A stretch of DNA of 64,000 nucleotides, from assembly GCF_017592825.1 (NCBI RefSeq), contig NZ_JAGFMD010000003.1:1-64000 (forward strand). Direction: 5' to 3'. The translations under genes and the position numbers were made by a program. Under the pieces are notes generated by a model, which was not told the DNA's origin, made no database searches, and saw only the letters and a list, made by a program, of their open reading frames with translations. The stretch is from Roseivirga sp. E12. Lineage in GTDB: Bacteria > Bacteroidota > Bacteroidia > Cytophagales > Cyclobacteriaceae. Below, piece after piece: positions 7,776 through 15,051 of the stretch (position 1 is the stretch's first letter; the number at the start of each line of letters is the position of its first letter).

Positions 7776-10622
7776 ATGAAAACTCTAAAATTTGTTTTAC
7801 TCCTATCTTTGATTGCTTTCGGTCAAAGTGCGTTTGCCCAGAAAGGGAAGATAAGAGGTACCGCTTATGAACGGTCTAATGGTGAAGGAATGTACAGTGT
7901 ACAAATCTTCATACCAGAAGTAGCCCAAGGTTCAGTAACTGATTTTGATGGAAAGTTCGAAGTCGAGCTCGCACCAGGCACTTATACCGTCCAGGCTAAA
8001 TTCATCGGTTTTACTACCGTTAATATTAGTGATGTAGTGGTCAAAGCCGGAGAGGTCACTCTTATTGAGGCGATCTGGATGGAAGAAGCCGTTTCTGAAC
8101 TAGACGAGATTGTAGTAACAGCCGAGGCTATTCGTACTACAGACATTGCACTGTTGCAGGCCAAGCGAAAATCAACAAATCTAATTGATGGTATTTCATC
8201 TCAACAAATTAAAAGGTCTGGTGACAGTGACGTTGCTGGAGCTATCAAAAGAGTACCTGGTGTATCTATCCAGGGTGGACAGTATGTCTTTGTAAGAGGT
8301 TTAGGAGACCGCTATACAAAGACCATTTTGAACGGAATGGAAGTTCCTGGATTAGATCCAGACAGAAACGCCATCCAAATTGACATCTTCCCAACATCAC
8401 TAATTGACAACATCGTTGTCTACAAAAACTTCACCCCAGACCTAAGTGCAGACTTTGTAGGCGGAACTGTAAATATTGAGACCAAGGATTTTCCGGATGA
8501 GAAAACTATGAATCTCTCTTTCAGTCTGGAGTATAACCCAAGCATGCACCTAAGAAATGACTTTCTAGGATACGCTGGTGGCGGTACAGACTTCCTAGGT
8601 TTTGATGATGGTACAAGAGGTTTACCATTTGACGGAAGAAATGGAGATATCCCTTCTCCAATCCTTCGTGACCCACAGACAGAGTCAATCACAAGGTCTT
8701 TTGACCCAACAATGGCTGCTTCTGAGCAGTCAAACTTTGCCAATATCAGCTTCGGGTTCTCTGCTGGAGACCAGCTTGATTGGAAAGGAAGAAAATTAGG
8801 TTACATCGCAGCGCTCAACTATAACAACTCTTCTACATTTTACGAGAATGCTATTGATGCTGCGGAAGTAAAGCCAAGCCAAAGAGATGACTTTGGTTTG
8901 ATTTCAGATACAAGATTTGAAGGCGGACTCGGTATCCAAGATGTTCAACTAAGTGGTTTGGCTGGTCTCTCTTTGAAGACTGACAAAAACAAGTACCGAT
9001 TCCAAGCAATGCACATTCAGAATGGAACTCAGCGTGCTGCCAATAGAACCAGAGTTCGTTCAAACAACAACTTTAATACAGCGATAGTTGACAACTTGGA
9101 ATACACTGAGCGTTTCCTTACTAACTTTTTGTTAGCCGGAGAGCACTACTTCAACCAAAGGGATGCCAAGCTCGAGTGGAAAGTTTCTCCGACTTTCTCT
9201 ACTATCAATGATAAAGACATCAGAATTACTCCATTTACAATCGATGATGGATCAATTGCTATTAACCCACAAGAAGGTGGGGAGCCTAATAGAATTTGGA
9301 GGTCGCTTACTGAGCAGAATTATGTGGCTAAAGCTGATTTCACTCAGAACTTTGCCTTCAGAGGTAGAGAATCAAAATTCAAAGTTGGTGTTAGCAATAT
9401 TTACAAAACAAGAGATTACGAAATCCAGAACTTCGTTGCCTCTATCAGAGGAAGCCAAGACCTGCTTAATTTAGATTCCAATCCAGACAGATTGTTTGCA
9501 GAGGAGAACATTTGGACTCCAGACAGAGGAACAGGAGTTTATGTCCAAAACAACTTTAACCTTTCCAATGCTTACGAAGGCCGTATTAATACACTCGGTG
9601 CTTACGCCATGAGTGAGTTGGCGCTTACACCAAAGCTTAAGACCATTCTTGGCTTAAGAGTTGAGCAATATGATCAATGGTATACTGGGGTAAACCAAGC
9701 AGGCGCTAACCCTAATGATCCTACAGGAAGAGTCTTCGAAGACGACAAAGTGTTGAGTTCATTTGAGTTCTTCCCTTCTGTGAATTTCGTTTATAACGTT
9801 GTTGAGAATTCTAACATTAGAGCCTCTTACGCAAGAACAATCGCAAGGCCTTCCTTCAAAGAAAAGTCTACCGCAGAGATTCAAGATGTACTTACGGGCA
9901 GAACCTTCATTGGCAATATTGACCTAGTAGAAACTACTATCGACAACTTTGATATTCGTTGGGAGTACTTCTTCGGCCGTGGAGAAACTATCTCAATTGG
10001 TGGTTTCATCAAGGATTTCACTAACCCGATCGAGCTGATTAGATCTGAAACTGCTGCGAATGATTTCACTCCTAGAAACGTAGGAAATGCCGAAATCACT
10101 GGGGTAGAATTAGAAGTTAGAAAGAGCCTTTCTTTCATCACTCCGAAACTCGAAAACTTAACTTTCATCACTAACATCACAGTAACAGATGCGAAAGTGA
10201 ACTTGAACGCTGCCGAGCAAATCGGTAGAATCAATGGTTTAAGAACAGGTGAGACCTTCAACTTGACAAGAGACTTCGTTGGGCAGCCTCCATACATTGT
10301 GAACGCTTCGTTTAACTATACTGACTTCGAAAACTTCTGGGAAGCCAGCGTGAGTTACAATGTTCAGGGAAGAACATTAGCTGTTGTAGGTGTTAACCGT
10401 ACGCCTGATACTTATGATGTCCCTTTCAACAGCTTGAACTTCAATGTTCAGAAGAGTTTTGGACTCGATGGAGAGCACACATTTGGCTTAAGAGTTAATA
10501 ACCTACTTGGCGACCTAAGAGAGAGAGAATTCGAGTCATTCGGTAGCGCAAATGCTATTGAAACGAGAAGAGACCCTGGAACATCGTTCCGATTAAAGTA
10601 CAGCTACAACTTTTTAAGGTAG
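7776..10622 (+). CDS. TonB-dependent outer-membrane receptor with N-terminal carboxypeptidase-regulatory-like domain
   Basis: This 948-residue protein has a clear signal peptide ending SAFAQ (about residue 22). A carboxypeptidase-regulatory-like domain follows (about 25-115), then a plug domain (about 135-240) with the VRGLGDRYT block and the GGTVNIETK end, and a long beta-barrel finishing in aromatic FRLKYSYNFLR. Such proteins import large or scarce substrates across the outer membrane with energy from TonB-ExbBD. It has no STN signalling domain, unlike the receptor at 15052-17679. It is paired with the upstream lipoprotein and closed by a strong terminator. The substrate cannot be read from the sequence. 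Confidence 0.93.
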   Translation: MKTLKFVLLLSLIAFGQSAFAQKGKIRGTAYERSNGEGMYSVQIFIPEVAQGSVTDFDGKFEVELAPGTYTVQAKFIGFTTVNISDVVVKAGEVTLIEAIWMEEAVSELDEIVVTAEAIRTTDIALLQAKRKSTNLIDGISSQQIKRSGDSDVAGAIKRVPGVSIQGGQYVFVRGLGDRYTKTILNGMEVPGLDPDRNAIQIDIFPTSLIDNIVVYKNFTPDLSADFVGGTVNIETKDFPDEKTMNLSFSLEYNPSMHLRNDFLGYAGGGTDFLGFDDGTRGLPFDGRNGDIPSPILRDPQTESITRSFDPTMAASEQSNFANISFGFSAGDQLDWKGRKLGYIAALNYNNSSTFYENAIDAAEVKPSQRDDFGLISDTRFEGGLGIQDVQLSGLAGLSLKTDKNKYRFQAMHIQNGTQRAANRTRVRSNNNFNTAIVDNLEYTERFLTNFLLAGEHYFNQRDAKLEWKVSPTFSTINDKDIRITPFTIDDGSIAINPQEGGEPNRIWRSLTEQNYVAKADFTQNFAFRGRESKFKVGVSNIYKTRDYEIQNFVASIRGSQDLLNLDSNPDRLFAEENIWTPDRGTGVYVQNNFNLSNAYEGRINTLGAYAMSELALTPKLKTILGLRVEQYDQWYTGVNQAGANPNDPTGRVFEDDKVLSSFEFFPSVNFVYNVVENSNIRASYARTIARPSFKEKSTAEIQDVLTGRTFIGNIDLVETTIDNFDIRWEYFFGRGETISIGGFIKDFTNPIELIRSETAANDFTPRNVGNAEITGVELEVRKSLSFITPKLENLTFITNITVTDAKVNLNAAEQIGRINGLRTGETFNLTRDFVGQPPYIVNASFNYTDFENFWEASVSYNVQGRTLAVVGVNRTPDTYDVPFNSLNFNVQKSFGLDGEHTFGLRVNNLLGDLREREFESFGSANAIETRRDPGTSFRLKYSYNFLR

Positions 10623-10641
10623 AGTAACTAATATAATGTCG

Positions 10642-10671
10642 AGCCCCTTCAGTAATGTTGGGGCTTTTTTT
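10642..10671 (+). terminator. Rho-independent terminator after the TonB receptor gene
   Basis: The stem AGCCCC pairs with GGGGCT around a 12-nt loop and is followed directly by seven T residues (10665-10671). It lies 20 bp after the receptor stop. Confidence 0.85.
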
Positions 10672-10726
10672 ATGCCCAAAAGTCTATATTCGTAGAACAT
10701 ATTTACCTCGTTTTGCTTTTAACTAT

Positions 10727-11629
10727 ATGTCTCAAAAGATACTTATCACCGGAGGAACCGGGCTTGTAGGCTCCGTGCTTATTCCAATGCTAAAGGCTAA
10801 GGGTCACCAAATTGTTGTCCTAAGTCGTTCCAAGAAAAAACATCCTGATTACGAAGTATTCGAGTGGGACTATAAGCGCGAGTACATCGAAGAAGGTGCA
10901 TTTAAAGGAGTAGATACTATTATGCATTTGGCCGGGGCAGGTGTTGCAGATGCCAAGTGGACTACCGAGCGCAAAGACGAAATCTACAATAGCCGGACTA
11001 AGGCGTCTCTGCTTCTCTTTAATGAGCTTCAGAAAAGAGAAAATCAGGTAAAAACCTTTGTGGCAGCCTCTGCAATAGGTCTCTATGGAGATGATACTGG
11101 CAATCAAATTATTAGAGAAAAAGCACCTGTCGGCCATAACTTTTTAGCTCACGTGACCGATGCTTGGGAAACAGCCACCAATAAAGTCAATGCATTAGGC
11201 ATTAGACTTGTTCAACTTCGAATAGGCATCGTTTTGAGTAAGGAAGGGGGCGCTCTGATTGAATTGCTAAAACCTCCTGTAGCGGCACCGTTGGGTAAAG
11301 GAAGTCAATATATGAGTTGGATTCACATTGCAGACCTAGCCCAGATGTTTATGGAAGCAGCAGAGAACGAGAGCTATTCGGGCGCCTATAATGCCGTGGG
11401 ACCTAGACCCGAAACTAATAGAGATTTTACCAAGAAAGCCGCTAAGGCTTTTGGAAAAATGTTCTTACCCATTCCTGTGCCTTCCCTTATTTTGAAACTT
11501 ATGCTCGGTGAAATGGCTTCCATTGTTTTAGGTGGAAGTCGGATCAGTAGTCACAAGATGGAAGAAGCAGGTTTTAAATTTCGTTTTCCGAAATTGGAAA
11601 ATGCATTGGATGACTTAAGCTCTAAATAG
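10727..11629 (+). CDS. TIGR01777-family SDR epimerase/oxidoreductase (YfcH-like)
   Basis: This is an NAD(P)-binding Rossmann protein of the extended SDR type. I place the start at the ATG at 10727, giving MSQKILITGGTGLVGS and 300 residues; the longer frame from 10655 would run through the preceding terminator. The dinucleotide motif GGTGLVGS is at about residues 9-16, the catalytic-like SAIGLYGD block is near residue 117, and the C-terminal part contains the GGSRISSHKMEEAGF region typical of the DUF1731 tail of this family. The family is widespread and its natural substrate is not established. It is separated from its neighbours, so context adds nothing. Confidence 0.88.
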   Translation: MSQKILITGGTGLVGSVLIPMLKAKGHQIVVLSRSKKKHPDYEVFEWDYKREYIEEGAFKGVDTIMHLAGAGVADAKWTTERKDEIYNSRTKASLLLFNELQKRENQVKTFVAASAIGLYGDDTGNQIIREKAPVGHNFLAHVTDAWETATNKVNALGIRLVQLRIGIVLSKEGGALIELLKPPVAAPLGKGSQYMSWIHIADLAQMFMEAAENESYSGAYNAVGPRPETNRDFTKKAAKAFGKMFLPIPVPSLILKLMLGEMASIVLGGSRISSHKMEEAGFKFRFPKLENALDDLSSK

Positions 11630-11701
11630 GTGCATGATTTATTAAATCAACCTTTGTTTGAGATACTCGTAAATGGTAAGCCGAACTGACTAAATTGACA
11701 T

Positions 11702-11715
11702 TCATAACGTTATGA
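11702..11715. promoter_or_regulatory. 14-bp perfect palindrome TCATAACGTTATGA upstream of the LOG-family gene
   Basis: The sequence equals its own reverse complement and lies 24 bp before the ATG at 11740. An 11-nt part of it (ACGTTATGAGT) recurs in the same orientation relative to the gene in the leader of the DM13 gene (minus strand, near 36003-36017), with one mismatch in the other half. It may be a shared regulator site; this is inference from two copies. Confidence 0.35.
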
Positions 11716-11739
11716 GTCAGCTAATGATAAAAGACAAAA

Positions 11740-12444
11740 ATGACAAACGAAGATAAAATCAAACAAGCCTTTAAAGATCGAAACTGGAACGAGATCAAAA
11801 CCCATGACTCATGGGTGATTTTCAAAGTGATGGCAGAAATGGTCGAAGGCTTCGAAAAACTGGCAAAAATTGGCCCTTGTGTGTCGATATTTGGCTCTGC
11901 CAGAACACAACCTGACAACGAATACTACCAAATGGCTGAAGAAATTGCTGCCAAATTGGTACGCCACGGATACGGTGTAGTCACCGGTGGTGGTCCGGGT
12001 ATTATGGAAGCGGGAAACAAAGGGGCCCAAAGTGAAGATGGAAAGTCAGTGGGACTGAACATTGAACTTCCGCACGAACAAGGAAACAACATTTATATAG
12101 ACCCAGACAAGCTTATTTCCTTTGACTACTTCTTTGTAAGAAAGGTCATGTTCGTAAAGTATTCTCAAGGCTTTATCGTAATGCCTGGGGGCTTCGGTAC
12201 GCTAGACGAACTTTTTGAAGCAATCACCCTCATTCAAACCAACAAAATCGGTCGCTTCCCGATCGTTTTAGTCGGTACTGAGTTTTGGGGAGGACTGCTG
12301 GATTGGGTAAAAGGCACTATGCTGTCATTCGGCAATATTAGTCCTAAGGACTTAGACTTGATCAATTTGGTGGATACACCAACAGATGCTGTTAAAGTGA
12401 TCGATGAGTTCTATTCTAAGTACCTGCTTTCACCGAACTTCTAA
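11740..12444 (+). CDS. TIGR00730/LOG-family Rossmann protein (nucleotide phosphoribohydrolase-like)
   Basis: This 234-residue protein carries the two signatures of the LOG (lysine decarboxylase-like) family: GGGPGIMEAGNKGA near residue 87-100 and PGGFGTLDE near residue 148-156, the latter holding the catalytic Glu. Characterised relatives release a free base from nucleoside 5'-monophosphates, including cytokinin activation in plants and actinobacteria. In Bacteroidota the physiological role is usually unknown. The stop codon TAA shares one base with the ATG of the following HAD gene, so the two are translationally coupled; a nucleotide-derived phosphate handled by both enzymes is plausible but unproven. 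Confidence 0.9.
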   Translation: MTNEDKIKQAFKDRNWNEIKTHDSWVIFKVMAEMVEGFEKLAKIGPCVSIFGSARTQPDNEYYQMAEEIAAKLVRHGYGVVTGGGPGIMEAGNKGAQSEDGKSVGLNIELPHEQGNNIYIDPDKLISFDYFFVRKVMFVKYSQGFIVMPGGFGTLDELFEAITLIQTNKIGRFPIVLVGTEFWGGLLDWVKGTMLSFGNISPKDLDLINLVDTPTDAVKVIDEFYSKYLLSPNF

Positions 12445-13097
12445 TGATCAAACACATACTATTCGATTGTGACGGAGTGCTGATCGATACAGAAATCGTG
12501 GCTGCCGAAGTGGTCACTAACTGGCTCAATAGTGAAAACGTGACAATCGACATTGAGGAGTTTATCCGTGAGTATACGGGAAAGACTTTCAGTGATATCA
12601 TCAACATCCTAAAAGACAAAGGGAGCCTGAATGCCGATTTAGACCTGAGTCTGGTAGTTCCTGAGCTTGACCGTATGATTCGTGACAACCAACGCCCAAT
12701 TGATGGTGTTTGGAACATGCTAGATTCACTCATCACTCCGCGGTCAGTGGTCTCTAATAGCGCCAAGGATTATGTAGAACTCGCTCTCGAAAAACTTGAA
12801 ATCACGCATCACTTTGAAGGCAGAATCTATTCAGCCGAAATGGTAGCCAAAGGCAAACCAGACCCAGCGGTCTATCTGCTGGCCCTTGAAAAACTGTCGT
12901 TGACAAAGGATGAGGTGCTCGTAGTTGAGGATAGCGTTGCGGGTGTAGTCGCTTCAAAAGCGGCAGGACTAAAGACCATCGGCTATTTGGGTGGAAGCCA
13001 TGTGAGAAAAGGGCATGGCAGTCAGTTGTTAATGGCGGGTGTAGATGCATTGGTAAATGATCATGCCGCCTTGACCCACCATTTGTCCGAGTACTAG
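12444..13097 (+). CDS. HAD-superfamily phosphatase/phosphomutase (beta-phosphoglucomutase-like)
   Basis: This is a 217-residue HAD hydrolase of subfamily IA. Motif I is FDCDGVLIDTE (nucleophile Asp8, general acid/base Asp10), motif II is the Ser of SNSAKD near residue 99, motif III is the Lys of KGKPDP near residue 138, and motif IV is VVEDSVAG near residue 161. The helical cap lies between motifs I and II. The DCDG form of motif I is common in phosphatases acting on sugar phosphates and nucleotides. It overlaps the upstream LOG gene by one base, and its stop overlaps convergently with the stop of the next gene by four bases (CTAG). Confidence 0.9.
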   Translation: MIKHILFDCDGVLIDTEIVAAEVVTNWLNSENVTIDIEEFIREYTGKTFSDIINILKDKGSLNADLDLSLVVPELDRMIRDNQRPIDGVWNMLDSLITPRSVVSNSAKDYVELALEKLEITHHFEGRIYSAEMVAKGKPDPAVYLLALEKLSLTKDEVLVVEDSVAGVVASKAAGLKTIGYLGGSHVRKGHGSQLLMAGVDALVNDHAALTHHLSEY

Positions 13098-14371
13098 AAA
13101 ATTCCAGCTTTAACGGACACTCCAAAACTGAGGCTGTTGATGGCAGTTCCATTGACAATCTGATCAGAATTACTCTGATAATTCAAAGCAGTGTTGGTGG
13201 TATATCGATAACTGACTGACATCCCAACCCTCAGAAACTTAAGTAAATTAGCCTCAAAGGTCACTCCCGGCTCTATTACCGCAAAAGCGTGAGAGTCTTC
13301 GACCAATGGATCCGTCACACTCACGCTTCGATCTATCTGCTGTAAATAAGCCAGGCCTCCTCCACCGATTAACAATGGGAAACTAAGGTGGAACTTGTCG
13401 CTAGGCCTTGGGGTGTACTCTACAAACACTCCTCCATAGCCCCCCGCTAATCTGTAATCACCTGACAATACCATGTCACTATCAACAGCTCTTTGCACCG
13501 CATATCCAGAAAGGCCGAACCCCCATCGTTTGTTCTTTAACCAAACAAGGCTGCCTCCCATTTGAATTCCGCCATTGCCACCTACTTGGGTATATCCAGT
13601 GTAGGATGTAATGTAGGCTCTAAACTTCTTTTCTTCATTCAGCCTCTCTTGCTGGCGCTCTTGACGTTTTTTCTCTTTTTCCTCCTTTAAGATTGCTCTC
13701 TTATAAGCCTTGCTTTCCAGCAGACTGCTATCTATTAAAGTGTTTGTATAGCTCATATGAGGGTAGACAAGCTTTGTCCTATTGAAAGTCAGGCTCTTAT
13801 TGTTTTCAAGGCTTACTAAGTCAAAATGGATCTTTGGCGTTTGACTTTTAGATTCCTCACTTATGGTATCTGCCTCCTTCTCGATTTCCAATTTTACCGG
13901 ATAGCTCACAGGACTCTCTATATCCTCGGTTGATGCCTCAATTTTTTTCTGGCTTACAGGTCGGCTAACTACCCTTGCTCTTCGTCTTAGTTTGGTCTCT
14001 TTTTTTGACGTGTCTTGTGCTACCTTTTTCTGAGTGGTTGAGCTCTCCTTCGGTTTTTTCTTCGGTTTGATTATAATTTTTGAACTCTTCTCTTGAAAGT
14101 CTACATACTCTTCTTTAAAAACCTCCTTTAGTAAGTCGCTCAGGGTAACCTCTTGAAAGTGACCCGAGACTTTTCGTTGCATGTCGAATGTACTGGATGA
14201 ATAAACAAATACTAAACCCTTGTGATTGGCTTCCAGCGTTTTAAGAATTTCTACTATAGGTTGATCCGTTAATTCATAACTGACCTTCTGATCAAGAAAT
14301 GGCGTCTTCCCCTGTGCTTGCACTACACAGGAGAAGGCCAAAAATGAAAGTATGATACTTATCTTGATCAC
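13094..14371 (-). CDS. STN-domain protein fused to an outer-membrane beta-barrel (candidate extra signalling receptor)
   Basis: The 425-residue product has a signal peptide ending VVQAQ (about residue 20). A secretin/TonB short N-terminal (STN) domain follows at about residues 28-101, with the pattern QPIVEILKTLEANHKGLVF. Next comes a Lys/Arg/Ser-rich linker to about residue 250 with no fold I recognise, and then a small outer-membrane barrel to the C terminus. The barrel is paralogous to the whole of the neighbouring 213-residue protein (shared GGYGG, LSFPLxIGxGGxAY and VEPGxxxExNxxKFxRV blocks). There is no TonB plug. STN domains in FecA-type receptors contact the periplasmic part of FecR, and this gene is the last of a FecI-FecR-receptor operon, so it may feed a second signal into the same anti-sigma factor. 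That role is inference. Confidence 0.8.
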   Translation of the reverse strand: MIKISIILSFLAFSCVVQAQGKTPFLDQKVSYELTDQPIVEILKTLEANHKGLVFVYSSSTFDMQRKVSGHFQEVTLSDLLKEVFKEEYVDFQEKSSKIIIKPKKKPKESSTTQKKVAQDTSKKETKLRRRARVVSRPVSQKKIEASTEDIESPVSYPVKLEIEKEADTISEESKSQTPKIHFDLVSLENNKSLTFNRTKLVYPHMSYTNTLIDSSLLESKAYKRAILKEEKEKKRQERQQERLNEEKKFRAYITSYTGYTQVGGNGGIQMGGSLVWLKNKRWGFGLSGYAVQRAVDSDMVLSGDYRLAGGYGGVFVEYTPRPSDKFHLSFPLLIGGGGLAYLQQIDRSVSVTDPLVEDSHAFAVIEPGVTFEANLLKFLRVGMSVSYRYTTNTALNYQSNSDQIVNGTAINSLSFGVSVKAGIF

Positions 14372-14386
14372 TGAAATTTCAACGTT

Positions 14387-15028
14387 TTAGAACTTACCGA
14401 ATTTAAGGGTAATTCCTCCGGAAAGTCCCCTTAAAGCATCCTTGGATGTGATCGCCTGTCCATCATTTAGGTAATTCAGATCAATATCCGATGTATAGCG
14501 ATAACTGGCTCCAAAGGCAACACGCATAAATTTGATAACATTAAGCTCTAGTTCTATTCCCGGCTCTACGACAAAAAAGGCCTGACTATCTTCTTCCAAG
14601 AAGTCAAAGTCTCCTCCCCTAAAAGAATTATGCGAGCGAGCATAGGCAATGCCTCCAGCACCTATAGTCAACGGAAAGCTAATATGAACAGGACTTTCTG
14701 GGTTGACGATGAACTCTAAAAACAGACCTCCATAGCCACCTACAAATTCATAGCGATCGTTTAGTTGTAAGTCAGTACGTGCTTCTGTCAGAAAGCCTGT
14801 ACCGGCCAGACCAATGCCTAAACGGTGGTTGATCAACCAAGCTCCTCGGCCTCCGATTAAAATTGCATCGCGGCCACCGATGTTTGAGTAGCTGGTGCTG
14901 AGCCCTCCATATCCACCATGTGAATAAATACCTCCATTACCGAAAAGCGTTTTCATTTCACCGTTTTCTTGCGAAAAGGCTAGGCTAGTCAGTAGTAAAA
15001 GGCAAAGTGTAATTGTTGTTTTTTTCAT
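14387..15028 (-). CDS. small outer-membrane beta-barrel protein, paralogue of the STN-barrel
   Basis: This 213-residue protein has a signal peptide (MKKTTITLCLLLLTSLAFSQ) and a Gly/aromatic-rich body of alternating beta strands ending in ITLKFGKF, typical of an 8- to 10-strand barrel. It aligns along its length with the C-terminal half of the protein at 13094-14371, so the two arose by duplication with either gain or loss of the STN domain. It lies 15 bp upstream of that gene and 23 bp downstream of the TonB receptor on the same strand, so all belong to one transcript. No enzymatic motif is visible; a structural or receptor-accessory role is the best guess. Confidence 0.8.
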   Translation of the reverse strand: MKKTTITLCLLLLTSLAFSQENGEMKTLFGNGGIYSHGGYGGLSTSYSNIGGRDAILIGGRGAWLINHRLGIGLAGTGFLTEARTDLQLNDRYEFVGGYGGLFLEFIVNPESPVHISFPLTIGAGGIAYARSHNSFRGGDFDFLEEDSQAFFVVEPGIELELNVIKFMRVAFGASYRYTSDIDLNYLNDGQAITSKDALRGLSGGITLKFGKF

Positions 15029-15051
15029 GACTTTTGGTTTTTGATAATTGA

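Noticed and set aside
13094-14371. The STN-barrel gene as a truncated TonB-dependent receptor
   Set aside because: The barrel is paralogous to the intact 213-residue neighbour, not to the TonB barrel, and no plug or frameshift scar is seen, so it is a fusion rather than a remnant.
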